From Streptomyces katrae (GTDB lineage: Bacteria > Actinomycetota > Actinomycetes > Streptomycetales > Streptomycetaceae): a DNA stretch of 15,227 nucleotides. The notes under the pieces are model-generated. The model worked only from the letters and a program-made list of their open reading frames with translations, made no database searches and was not told the DNA's origin. Positions 7,349 to 13,926 of the stretch are shown piece after piece. The translations under genes and the position numbers were made by a program. The first letter of the stretch is position 1. Every line of letters begins with the position of its first letter. The DNA lies in contig NZ_JZWV01000060.1 of NCBI RefSeq assembly GCF_000966975.1, positions 1 to 15,227 on the forward strand, written 5' to 3'.

Positions 7349-7372
7349 CCTCCCCTACCTTCGGGTGGGAGG
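7349..7372 (+). promoter_or_regulatory. Hairpin with UUCG tetraloop in the bldG leader
   Basis: CCTCCC (7349-7354) pairs with GGGAGG (7367-7372) and ACC (7357-7359) with GGT (7364-7366), closed by C(TTCG)G, the very stable cUUCGg tetraloop; two bases (CT, 7355-7356) bulge. It ends 42 bases before the bldG start, inside the short gap shared with the divergent helicase. On the bldG side it would lie in the mRNA leader if transcription starts upstream, probably within the helicase 5' end. Confidence 0.5.
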
Positions 7373-7414
7373 CCCCTGGGGGGCGCCGCTCGATAGCAAG
7401 GTGCTGGAGGATCC

Positions 7415-7756
7415 GTGGACCTGTCCCTGTCGACTCGCACTGTCGGCGACCGCACGGTCGTAGAGGTCGGTGGCGAGATTGATGTGTATACCGCGCCCAA
7501 GCTGCGCGAGCAGTTGGTGGAGTTGGTGAACGACGGCAGCTACCACCTGGTTGTCGACATGGAGCGAGTGGACTTCCTCGACTCCACCGGCCTCGGTGTG
7601 CTCGTGGGAGGCCTCAAGCGCGTTCGTGCGCACGAGGGCTCGCTGCGTCTGGTCTGCAACCAGGAGCGCATCCTGAAGATCTTCCGGATCACCGGTCTGA
7701 CGAAGGTGTTCCCGATCCACACCTCGGTGGACGACGCCGTCCAGGCCACCGACTGA
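7415..7756 (+). CDS. bldG: BldG anti-sigma factor antagonist (STAS domain)
   Basis: A 113-residue single STAS-domain protein, matching Streptomyces BldG (SCO3549), which is needed for aerial growth and antibiotic production. The signature [11 protein letters not shown] places the phosphorylatable serine at Ser57, as in SpoIIAA/RsbV-type antagonists: unphosphorylated protein binds the anti-sigma factor and frees the sigma factor. The GTG start at 7415 has GGAGG at 7406-7410, four bases upstream. Base composition is less extreme than in the tad genes, with several A/T-ending codons near the start, typical of a conserved core gene. The downstream gene encodes its anti-sigma-like partner, and the gap between them holds two hairpins that could reduce read-through. 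In S. coelicolor both single-gene and two-gene transcripts of bldG are known. Confidence 0.97.
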   Translation: MDLSLSTRTVGDRTVVEVGGEIDVYTAPKLREQLVELVNDGSYHLVVDMERVDFLDSTGLGVLVGGLKRVRAHEGSLRLVCNQERILKIFRITGLTKVFPIHTSVDDAVQATD

Positions 7757-7760
7757 CATA

Positions 7761-7822
7761 CGGCTCCGGATACGAGGAGCCGCCGAGGAGGGGGTACCCG
7801 GACCCTGGGTGGTCCGGGCCCC
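7761..7822 (+). other. Two tandem hairpins between bldG and its partner gene
   Basis: Hairpin 1: CGGCTCC (7761-7767) and GGAGCCG (7776-7782), perfect seven-base stem, eight-base loop. Hairpin 2: CCCGGACC (7797-7804) and GGTCCGGG (7811-7818), perfect eight-base stem with loop CTGGGT, extended by GGGG (7791-7794) with CCCC (7819-7822) across a TA bulge. Neither is followed by a T-run, so they look like an attenuator, processing site or 3' stabiliser rather than a full terminator. The partner start is 35 bases downstream. Confidence 0.65.
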
Positions 7823-7857
7823 TGTCAAGGCACGCCTGTAGTCCGAGGGGGACGCAC

Positions 7858-8298
7858 ATGGCCACCGTTGAACTGCGTTTCAGCGCCCAGCCCGAACACG
7901 TCCGCACGGCCCGCCTGGTCGCGGCCGCCGTGGCGCGCCGGGCGGGGGTGGAGGAAGCCGTCCTCGACGAGGTCCGCCTCGCCGTGGGCGAGGCCTGTTC
8001 GCGTGCCGTCGGACTGCACCGCAGCAACGGGTTGACCGCGCCCGTCCGGGTGGTGCTGATCGAGGAGGAGAAGGTGTTCTCCATCGAGGTCGGCGACGAG
8101 GTGCCCGGGCCGGCCGGCGGTTCGTCCGAGCCGGTCCCCGCCATGGACGCGGCCCTGGACCCGGATGCCGACGGTGAGGACGAGATGGGGCTCGCCGTGA
8201 TCAGCGGCCTCGTCGACGACGTCTCCGTGACCAGTGGGGAATCGGGCGGAACGATCCGGATGCGATGGCCCGTCGCCGGGGTTCCCGATCTTCCGTAA
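7858..8298 (+). CDS. Anti-sigma-like GHKL ATP-binding protein, BldG partner
   Basis: A 146-residue RsbW/SpoIIAB-like protein corresponding to the gene after bldG in Streptomyces (SCO3548), reported to act antagonistically with BldG. The fold is a single HATPase_c domain. The N-box region is DEVRLAVGEACSRAVGLH: Glu45 is kept, but the Mg-binding Asn expected four residues later (EAxxN) is Arg49. The G1 region reads VGDEVPG (Asp80), lacking the first Gly of DxGxG, and an acidic insertion (about 100-110) precedes a weak G2-like MGLAVISGL. So ATP binding and kinase activity on BldG are doubtful, and another kinase may phosphorylate Ser57. The ATG 7858 has gaggggg (7848-7854) just upstream. It ends shortly before a clear terminator, closing the bldG transcription unit. 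Confidence 0.92.
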   Translation: MATVELRFSAQPEHVRTARLVAAAVARRAGVEEAVLDEVRLAVGEACSRAVGLHRSNGLTAPVRVVLIEEEKVFSIEVGDEVPGPAGGSSEPVPAMDAALDPDADGEDEMGLAVISGLVDDVSVTSGESGGTIRMRWPVAGVPDLP

Positions 8299-8329
8299 GG
8301 CCCGCCCGTCGTATCTTCCGATCTTTATC

Positions 8330-8360
8330 AAGGCCCTGCTGAGCAGGGCCTTTTTCATTT
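8330..8360 (+). terminator. Intrinsic terminator after the bldG unit
   Basis: AAGGCCCTGC (8330-8339) pairs perfectly with GCAGGGCCTT (8343-8352) around a three-base loop, followed by a T-rich run to 8360. This is the cleanest rho-independent terminator in the window and ends the bldG/partner transcript 31 bases after the stop. Confidence 0.9.
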
Positions 8361-8399
8361 TCCCGGAAATCCTCTAGATCGCTGATCGGCCGTCAATGG

Positions 8400-8430
8400 C
8401 TTTGCCCCATTACCTCTTTCGGGGGTAAAG
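8400..8430 (+). other. Stem-loop in the region upstream of hppA
   Basis: CTTTGCCCC (8400-8408) pairs with GGGGTAAAG (8422-8430) with one G-T pair and a 13-base loop. No T-run follows. The stretch 8361-8554 holds no gene; it is relatively AT-rich, with this element and a possible promoter. It may be an operator or, if transcription starts farther upstream, a leader structure. Confidence 0.3.
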
Positions 8431-8487
8431 GAGTGACGCGATCTATTGCTGAGGAGCAAGAGCACGCCAATTCCGTTTCACGCCCAC

Positions 8488-8516
8488 TGTTTTGATCAGG
8501 GTGCGCTCCCTACAAT
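8488..8516 (+). promoter_or_regulatory. Possible hppA promoter
   Basis: TACAAT (8511-8516) is a good -10 hexamer. At the normal 17-base spacing the -35 would be TGTTTT (8488-8493), a weak match; TTGATC (8492-8497) is a better hexamer but only 13 bases away. Transcription would begin near 8523, leaving a leader of about 30 bases before the hppA ATG. Confidence 0.4.
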
Positions 8517-8554
8517 CCGTCCACATCTTGAGCTCATCACGTCAAGGAGGACGA

Positions 8555-10960
8555 ATGACGGGGCTCTTCACCCCCAATGCCGTGGATCACGCCGATGATC
8601 TGGCGGCCGCAGTACTCACGGATGACAACCGGCTCATCGTGTTCGTCATCGCGGGCATCGCACTGGCCGCACTCGTCGTCGCGCAGATCCTGGTCCGCCA
8701 GGTCCTCGCCGCCGACGAGGGCACCAGCAGCATGAAGAAGATCGCCGCGGCGGTGCAGGAGGGCGCGAACGCCTATCTGGGCCGCCAGTTGCGCACCCTC
8801 GGCATCTTCGCGGTCGTGGTCTTCTTCCTGCTCTTCCTGCTCCCCGCCGACGACTGGACGCAGCGCTCCGGCCGCTCCGCCTTCTTCCTCGTCGGCGCCC
8901 TCTTCTCGGCCACCACCGGCTACATCGGCATGCGCCTCGCGGTCCGCGCCAACGTCCGCGTCGCCGCGGCCGCCCGCGAGGCCACCCCCGCCGAGGGCGA
9001 GCCCGCCAAGGACCTGACCGAAGTCGCCCACAAGGCCATGAAGATCGCCTTCCGCACCGGTGGCGTGGTCGGCATGTTCACCGTCGGCCTCGGCCTGCTC
9101 GGCGCCTCCTGCGTCGTGCTCGTCTACGCCGCCGACGCCCCCAAGGTGCTGGAGGGCTTCGGCCTCGGCGCCGCGCTCATCGCGATGTTCATGCGCGTGG
9201 GCGGCGGCATCTTCACCAAGGCCGCCGACGTGGGCGCCGACCTGGTCGGCAAGGTCGAGCAGGGCATTCCGGAGGACGATCCGCGCAATGCCGCGACCAT
9301 CGCCGACAATGTGGGCGACAACGTCGGCGACTGCGCGGGGATGGCGGCCGACCTCTTCGAGTCCTACGCCGTCACCCTCGTGGCCGCCCTCATCCTCGGC
9401 AAGGCCGCCTTCGGCGACCTCGGCCTCGCCTTCCCGCTGATCGTGCCCGCCATCGGCGTCATCACCGCCATGATCGGCATCTTCGCCGTGGCCCCGCGCC
9501 GCTCCGACCGCAGCGGGATGACCGCGATCAACCGCGGCTTCTTCATCTCCGCGGTGATCTCCCTGGTGCTCGTGGGCGCCGCCGTCTACGCCTACCTCCC
9601 GGCCACCTACAAGGAACTCACCGGCGTCGAGGACGCCGCGATCCTGAACCACGACGGGGACCCGCGGATCCTGGCCGTGGTCGCCGTCGCCATCGGCATC
9701 GTGCTCGCGGCCCTGATCCAGCAGCTGACCGGCTACTTCACCGAGACCAGCCGACGCCCCGTCCGGGACATCGGCAAGACCTCGCTGACCGGCCCCGCCA
9801 CCGTGGTCCTCGCCGGCATCTCCGTCGGCCTGGAGTCCGCCGTCTACACGGCGCTGCTCATCGGCCTCGGCGTCTACGGCGCCTTCCTCCTCGGCGGCAC
9901 GTCGATCATGCTCGCCCTCTTCGCGGTGGCCCTGGCCGGCACCGGCCTGCTCACCACCGTGGGCGTCATCGTCGCCATGGACACCTTCGGCCCGGTCTCC
10001 GACAACGCCCAGGGCATCGCGGAGATGTCCGGCGACGTCGAGGGCGCGGGCGCCCAGGTCCTCACCGACCTCGACGCCGTCGGCAACACCACCAAGGCCA
10101 TCACCAAGGGCATCGCCATCGCCACCGCCGTCCTCGCCGCGGCCGCGCTCTTCGGCTCGTACAACGACGCCATCACCAACGCGGTCAAGTCGGTCGGCGC
10201 CAAGGCCGGGGAGATGAACCTCAGCCTCGCCATCGCCCAGCCCAACAACCTGGTGGGCCTGATCCTGGGCGCGGCCGTCGTGTTCCTGTTCTCGGGCCTG
10301 GCCATCAACGCCGTGTCCCGCTCCGCGGGCGCCGTCGTCTACGAGGTGCGCCGCCAGTTCCGCGAGCACCCCGGGATCATGGACTACTCCGAGAAGCCCG
10401 AGTACGGGCGCGTCGTGGACATCTGCACCAAGGACGCCCTGCGCGAACTGGCCACTCCGGGCCTGCTCGCCGTGCTCACCCCGATCGCGGTCGGCTTCAC
10501 CCTCGGCGTCGGCGCGCTCGGCTCCTTCCTCGCGGGCGCCATCGGCTGCGGCACCCTGATGGCGGTCTTCCTCGCGAACTCCGGCGGCGCGTGGGACAAC
10601 GCGAAGAAGCTCGTCGAGGACGGCCACCACGGCGGCAAGGGCAGCGAGGCCCATGCCGCGGTCGTCATCGGCGACACCGTCGGCGACCCCTTCAAGGACA
10701 CCGCCGGCCCGGCCATCAACCCGCTCCTGAAGGTCATGAACCTGGTGGCCTTGCTGATCGCCCCGGCCGTCGTGCAGTTCAGCTACGGCGCGGACACCAG
10801 CGCGACCGTGCGCGCGGTCGTCGCGGCGATCGCGCTGCTGATCATCGTCGCCGCGGTGTACGCCTCCAAGCGGCGCGGCATCGCCGTCGGCGACGACGAG
10901 GCGCAGGACGCGGCCGCGGAGCGTGTGGCGCAGCCGGCGGACCCGGCGGCCGTCTCCTGA
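8555..10960 (+). CDS. hppA: K+-insensitive H+-translocating membrane pyrophosphatase
   Basis: An 801-residue, roughly 16-helix integral membrane pump that hydrolyses pyrophosphate and exports protons. The catalytic segment DVGADLVGKVE is at residues 225-235, followed by the acidic NAATIADNVGDNVGDCAGM region, and the C-terminal GDTVGDPFKDTAGPAINPLLK signature is present. Lys514 in GNTTKAITKG replaces the Ala found in K+-dependent enzymes, which marks the K+-independent H+-pumping class. The ATG at 8555 is chosen because AAGGAGG lies at 8544-8550; an in-frame ATG at 8492 would add 21 residues across the putative -10 box. The C-terminal tail (about 20 residues) is Ala/Asp-rich and probably cytoplasmic or disordered. 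The gene stands alone between two terminators. Codons end mainly in C, unlike the G-ending bias of the tad genes, consistent with high expression. Confidence 0.97.
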   Translation: MTGLFTPNAVDHADDLAAAVLTDDNRLIVFVIAGIALAALVVAQILVRQVLAADEGTSSMKKIAAAVQEGANAYLGRQLRTLGIFAVVVFFLLFLLPADDWTQRSGRSAFFLVGALFSATTGYIGMRLAVRANVRVAAAAREATPAEGEPAKDLTEVAHKAMKIAFRTGGVVGMFTVGLGLLGASCVVLVYAADAPKVLEGFGLGAALIAMFMRVGGGIFTKAADVGADLVGKVEQGIPEDDPRNAATIADNVGDNVGDCAGMAADLFESYAVTLVAALILGKAAFGDLGLAFPLIVPAIGVITAMIGIFAVAPRRSDRSGMTAINRGFFISAVISLVLVGAAVYAYLPATYKELTGVEDAAILNHDGDPRILAVVAVAIGIVLAALIQQLTGYFTETSRRPVRDIGKTSLTGPATVVLAGISVGLESAVYTALLIGLGVYGAFLLGGTSIMLALFAVALAGTGLLTTVGVIVAMDTFGPVSDNAQGIAEMSGDVEGAGAQVLTDLDAVGNTTKAITKGIAIATAVLAAAALFGSYNDAITNAVKSVGAKAGEMNLSLAIAQPNNLVGLILGAAVVFLFSGLAINAVSRSAGAVVYEVRRQFREHPGIMDYSEKPEYGRVVDICTKDALRELATPGLLAVLTPIAVGFTLGVGALGSFLAGAIGCGTLMAVFLANSGGAWDNAKKLVEDGHHGGKGSEAHAAVVIGDTVGDPFKDTAGPAINPLLKVMNLVALLIAPAVVQFSYGADTSATVRAVVAAIALLIIVAAVYASKRRGIAVGDDEAQDAAAERVAQPADPAAVS

Positions 10961-11046
10961 CCCCGCGGAGCCCCTGAGGGCGGCCCGGAAGGGCCCGGGA
11001 CGGCCCGCGGGCCTGTGGGCCGACCGGTCCGGGGATGCGCCCGAAC

Positions 11047-11090
11047 GGCGGACGGGCGGCGCGTACTGACGCGCCGTCCGTCCGCCTTTC
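11047..11090 (+). terminator. Intrinsic terminator after hppA
   Basis: An 18-base stem, left arm 11047-11064 and right arm 11069-11086, has a single G-T pair and loop ACTG, followed by TTTCT. It lies 87 bases after the hppA stop and separates hppA from the lipoprotein gene. The interval 10961-11046 is GC-rich with repeated GGCCC runs and no gene. Confidence 0.85.
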
Positions 11091-11113
11091 TGTGTGCTCG
11101 GATGGCGGGCGTG

Positions 11114-11119
11114 TATCTT
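11114..11119 (+). promoter_or_regulatory. Possible -10 element of the lipoprotein gene
   Basis: TATCTT fits TAnnnT and sits just after the hppA terminator, 31 bases before the GTG start, where a promoter is needed. No convincing -35 hexamer is visible 17-18 bases upstream. Confidence 0.3.
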
Positions 11120-11150
11120 CCGGCCGAGAGCCATCGAAGGGACCAATCCG

Positions 11151-11705
11151 GTGAACAAGAAGCTTGCGGCCGCGGTGTCCTGCGGTGCAGTACTGATGCT
11201 CGTGCTGTCCGGCTGCGGCGGTGACGACGACGGCGACAAGAAGGCCGACGCCTGGGCCAAGAAGGTCTGCGACAAGTGGGAGCCCGAGCTCACCAAGATC
11301 AAGGGCACCAACGACGACCTGAAGCGGGTCGCTTCGCAGAGCAGCAAGCCCGAGGAGGTCCAGAAGACCGACTCGGCCGCCTTCCAGACCCTTTCCGAGT
11401 CCTACAAGAGCATGGCCGCCTCCCTCACGGCGGCCGGTGAGGCCCCGGTCAAGGACGGGAAGACCGCCCAGGACTCCGTGGTCAAGAGCTACGGCGAGAT
11501 CTCCAAGGGCTACACCGACCTCAAGACGAAGATCGACGCCCTCGACCCCAAGGACCAGGCCAAGTTCGCGGACGGCCTGCAGCAGGTCGCCGGCGGTCTC
11601 ACGGAGGTGGCGGCCAACGAGACTGCGAGCAAGGAGAAGCTCAACTCGACCGGCCTCAAGGTGATCTACAGCCAGAAGGGCTGCCAGGTCTCGGCCCCCA
11701 AGTAG
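11151..11705 (+). CDS. Small secreted lipoprotein of unknown function
   Basis: A 184-residue protein with a classic lipoprotein signal: a basic start (NKK), a hydrophobic stretch (5-20) and lipobox LSGC with Cys22, so it should be lipidated and anchored on the outer face of the membrane. After an Asp/Lys-rich linker (25-34) the mature part is predicted helical and rich in Lys, Asp, Ala and Ser. Cys40 and Cys178 are the only other mature cysteines and could form a disulfide tying the two ends together. The GTG at 11151 is chosen over an in-frame ATG at 11094 because it gives a clean signal peptide and has gaaggg about nine bases upstream. I recognise no enzymatic domain; similar lone lipoproteins occur next to hppA in Streptomyces as far as I recall. 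Confidence 0.85.
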   Translation: MNKKLAAAVSCGAVLMLVLSGCGGDDDGDKKADAWAKKVCDKWEPELTKIKGTNDDLKRVASQSSKPEEVQKTDSAAFQTLSESYKSMAASLTAAGEAPVKDGKTAQDSVVKSYGEISKGYTDLKTKIDALDPKDQAKFADGLQQVAGGLTEVAANETASKEKLNSTGLKVIYSQKGCQVSAPK

Positions 11706-11713
11706 CCGCCGTG

Positions 11714-11787
11714 GCGCGGGGCGCGGGCGGGCGTACGAGGCCCGGGCGGCCGGATCCCGGGCGGACCCGGTCGGCCGCGCCCCGCGC
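11714..11787 (+). repeat. 13-bp perfect inverted repeat downstream of the lipoprotein gene
   Basis: GCGCGGGGCGCGG (11714-11726) is repeated inverted at 11775-11787, 48 bases apart, with two CCCGGG palindromes between. It starts nine bases after the stop. No T-run follows, so it may be a weak terminator or mRNA stabiliser. Confidence 0.4.
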
Positions 11788-11814
11788 ATCGCACGGATCA
11801 CCGGTCCCAGCGGC

Positions 11815-11829
11815 CACAATGGACGGGTG
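11815..11829 (+). promoter_or_regulatory. -10 box placed for a leaderless methyltransferase mRNA
   Basis: CACAAT (11815-11820) ends six bases before the GTG at 11827, the spacing expected between a -10 box and a transcription start. There is no Shine-Dalgarno sequence at a usable distance. Together these suggest the transcript begins at the start codon, a common arrangement in actinobacteria. No good -35 is visible. Confidence 0.4.
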
Positions 11830-13341
11830 AGTACCACCAGCCTCCCCCAGCCCGACCGCGCCGCCGAGCTCCGCGAAGCCTTCCTCGCCGCCGGTTTCAC
11901 CGCCGACGGGCTGCTCGACCTGCTCGGCGCCCCCGCCTACGCCGCGCTCGCCCGCAGCGAGACGGTCCCCGCCCTGCGCGCCACGCGCAGCCACGGCGAC
12001 GGCCCCCTCGCCACCCTGGTGCGGCTGTTCCTCCTGCAGTGCCCCGTGCCCCATGCGCACGCCGCGCAGGCACTGCCCGTCGAGGCCGCGCTCGCCGACG
12101 GCTGGCTGCGGCGGGAGGGCGATGAGGTGCACGCCACGGTCGACGTGCGCCCGTACGGCGGGCCCGACGGCGAGGACTGGTTCATCGTCTCCGACCTCGG
12201 CTGCGCCGTCGGCGGCGCCGGCGGCATCGGCAGCCGCGAGGAGGGCGTCGTACTCGGCGTCGGCGGAGCCTCCACCACCCTGGCCGGGATCACCGTCCGC
12301 ACCCCCGTCGGCTCCGCCCTGGACCTGGGCACCGGATCCGGGATCCAGGCGCTGCACGCGGCCCAGCACGCCACCCGGGTCACCGCCACCGACGTCAACC
12401 CGCGCGCCCTGGAATTCACCCGGTTGACGCTGGCGCTCTCCGGGGCACCGGAGGCCGAGCTGCTCACCGGGTCGCTGTTCGAGCCCGTCGGCGACGCCAC
12501 GTACGACCTGATCGTGTCGAACCCGCCCTTCGTCATCTCCCCCGGTGCCCGGCTCACGTACCGGGACGGCGGGATGGGCGGCGACGACCTGTGCCGGACC
12601 CTGGTCCAGCAGGCGGGGGACCACCTCAACCCGGGCGGGTTCGCCCAGTTCCTCGGCAACTGGCAGCACGTCGAGGGCGAGGACTGGCACGACCGGGTCC
12701 GCTCCTGGGTGCCGCGCGGCTGCGACGCGTGGATCGTGCAGCGCGACGTGCAGGACGTGACGCAGTACGCGGAGCTGTGGCTGCGCGACGCCGGCGACCA
12801 CCGCACGGACCCGGCCGAGTACGCGGCGCGCTACGAGGACTGGCTGGACGAGTTCGAGTCCCGCAAGACCAAGGCCGTCGGCTTCGGCTGGATCACGCTG
12901 CGCCGAACCGACGCGGCGGAGCCCTCGATCGTGGTCGAGGAGTGGCCGCACTCGGTGGAACAGCCGCTCGGCGAGACCGTCCTGGCGCACTTCGCCCGCC
13001 AGGACTACCTGCGCGAACACGATGACGCCGCGCTGCTGGCCGGGTACTTCCAGCTGACCGAGGAGGTCGTCCAGGAGCAGGTCGGCGCCCCCGGCGCGGA
13101 GGACCCCGAGCACGTGGTGCTCCGGCAGAACCGCGGGATGCGCCGGGCCACCAAGGTGGACACGGTCGGCGCGGGCTTCGCCGGGGTCTGCGACGGCTCG
13201 CTGAGCGCGGGCCGGATCCTCGACGCGATCGCCCAGCTGGTCGACGAGGACCCGGTCCTCCTGCGCGACCGGACGCCGGAGGCGATCCGGATGCTGGTCG
13301 AGCAGGGATTCCTGGAGCCCGTGCCGGGGCCCGCCCGGTAG
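11827..13341 (+). CDS. Two-domain SAM-dependent methyltransferase (HemK/PrmC-like core)
   Basis: A 504-residue cytoplasmic protein. Residues 1 to about 150 form an actinobacterial N-terminal domain (DUF7059-like) of mixed helices. The Rossmann methyltransferase core follows, with SAM-binding motif I ALDLGTGSGI at 164-173, an acidic residue after strand 2 in TATDVNPRAL, and the NPPF motif at 232-235. NPPF is typical of enzymes that methylate planar nitrogen (glutamine side chains or exocyclic amines of bases), such as PrmC and RsmC. The C-terminal 150 residues have no motif I recognise. The substrate is therefore unknown: ribosome, release factor, RNA or DNA are all possible. The start codon GTG 11827 lacks a Shine-Dalgarno site and may be leaderless. 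It stands upstream of topA with one small gene between. Confidence 0.88.
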   Translation: MSTTSLPQPDRAAELREAFLAAGFTADGLLDLLGAPAYAALARSETVPALRATRSHGDGPLATLVRLFLLQCPVPHAHAAQALPVEAALADGWLRREGDEVHATVDVRPYGGPDGEDWFIVSDLGCAVGGAGGIGSREEGVVLGVGGASTTLAGITVRTPVGSALDLGTGSGIQALHAAQHATRVTATDVNPRALEFTRLTLALSGAPEAELLTGSLFEPVGDATYDLIVSNPPFVISPGARLTYRDGGMGGDDLCRTLVQQAGDHLNPGGFAQFLGNWQHVEGEDWHDRVRSWVPRGCDAWIVQRDVQDVTQYAELWLRDAGDHRTDPAEYAARYEDWLDEFESRKTKAVGFGWITLRRTDAAEPSIVVEEWPHSVEQPLGETVLAHFARQDYLREHDDAALLAGYFQLTEEVVQEQVGAPGAEDPEHVVLRQNRGMRRATKVDTVGAGFAGVCDGSLSAGRILDAIAQLVDEDPVLLRDRTPEAIRMLVEQGFLEPVPGPAR

Positions 13342-13404
13342 GCCGGTCCGGCAGCCCCTCCGGCAGCCCGTCCGGGCCGCGGCGCCGGGCGACCCCGTGA
13401 TGTA

Positions 13405-13446
13405 ACCCGGGCGGGGGATTCGGGGGGATCCCCCGGCGGCCCGGGT
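13405..13446 (+). other. Nested hairpin just upstream of a ribosome binding site
   Basis: Outer arms ACCCGGGC (13405-13412) and GCCCGGGT (13439-13446) are perfect, as are inner arms GGGGGAT (13413-13419) and ATCCCCC (13428-13434), with a four-base bulge (13435-13438). It ends one base before the purine-rich ribosome binding site of the next gene. It could end the methyltransferase transcript or control entry of ribosomes into the small membrane protein gene; it has no T-run. Confidence 0.6.
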
Positions 13447-13461
13447 GGAGGGGGAAAAGGC

Positions 13462-13659
13462 ATGGAACGCGGTCCGGCGGTGTTCGCGGCGGGCGTGTTC
13501 CTGCTGTTCGGGACCGCTCTGCTGGTCTGGACGGGGGCGCGTGCCGGACGTCGGGCGCCGGTCGCCGAGGGCGTGCGCCCCGCGGTGGCCGTACCGCTGG
13601 CCCTGCTCGCCGGCGCGGGCTCGCTGGCCCTGGGCGTGTGGTGCCTCCAGCGGTTCTGA
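13462..13659 (+). CDS. 65-residue two-helix membrane protein
   Basis: A small protein with two predicted membrane helices (about residues 6-25 and 42-60) joined by a basic, Arg-rich loop (27-40), which should face the cytoplasm, with both ends outside. The ATG has a purine-rich GGAGGGGGAAAAGG stretch (13447-13460) directly before it, and length and codon use look like a real gene. It lies between the methyltransferase and topA. I do not recognise a function; small conserved membrane proteins occur at this place in Streptomyces genomes. Confidence 0.7.
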   Translation: MERGPAVFAAGVFLLFGTALLVWTGARAGRRAPVAEGVRPAVAVPLALLAGAGSLALGVWCLQRF

Positions 13660-13722
13660 GGCGCGGACCGGCGATGATCTCCGGCGGGGTGTGAAACCCG
13701 ACGTCGCGACGGGTGCGGGGGC

Positions 13723-13738
13723 GGGGCCAGACGGCCCC
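13723..13738 (+). other. Short GC hairpin in the topA upstream region
   Basis: GGGGCC (13723-13728) and GGCCCC (13733-13738) form a six-base stem with loop AGAC. It lacks a T-run. It may end the transcript of the small membrane protein gene 64 bases upstream. The rest of 13660-13926 holds no gene; it contains this hairpin and a probable topA promoter. Confidence 0.35.
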
Positions 13739-13844
13739 CAGGCCACTCGGCCCGGTGACCGGGAGGGGTCCGGCGCGGCATCCGGGCGGCAGAAATGGCA
13801 CTTGTCGGGTTACCGTTCGAGTGGCCGTTGCGGGCTTGTGCCGT

Positions 13845-13875
13845 TTGACACGGGGGCGGGTTGTACCGTCACACT
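13845..13875 (+). promoter_or_regulatory. Probable topA promoter with consensus -35
   Basis: TTGACA (13845-13850) is a perfect -35 hexamer. The best -10 candidate is CACACT (13870-13875) at a long 19-base spacing; TACCGT (13864-13869) fits TAnnnT but is only 13 bases away. Transcription would start near 13882, about 45 bases before the TTG start. topA promoters respond to supercoiling, and unusual spacing is one known way to achieve this. Confidence 0.5.
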
Positions 13876-13926
13876 CCGCAGCGTCGCCGTACTGCGACCG
13901 AGTGCCGACCGGAGAGAAGAGCCAAG

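Noticed and set aside
8492..8516. TTGATC with TACAAT as a standard promoter pair
   Set aside because: The spacing is only 13 bases, too short for a normal housekeeping promoter; only the -10 was kept.
8492..8554. Upstream ATG start for hppA adding 21 residues
   Set aside because: It overlaps the likely -10 box and has no ribosome binding site, whereas ATG 8555 has AAGGAGG.
8537..11347. A 936-codon open frame on the minus strand
   Set aside because: It is the antisense shadow of hppA; its product is Gly/Asp/His-rich with no domains, while the plus strand encodes a complete pyrophosphatase.
11656..13746. A 696-codon open frame on the minus strand
   Set aside because: Antisense to the methyltransferase; low-complexity product and no start context.
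13695..13811. Inverted copies of AACCCGAC / GTCGGGTT before topA
   Set aside because: Eight-base matches over 100 bases apart are expected by chance at this GC content.
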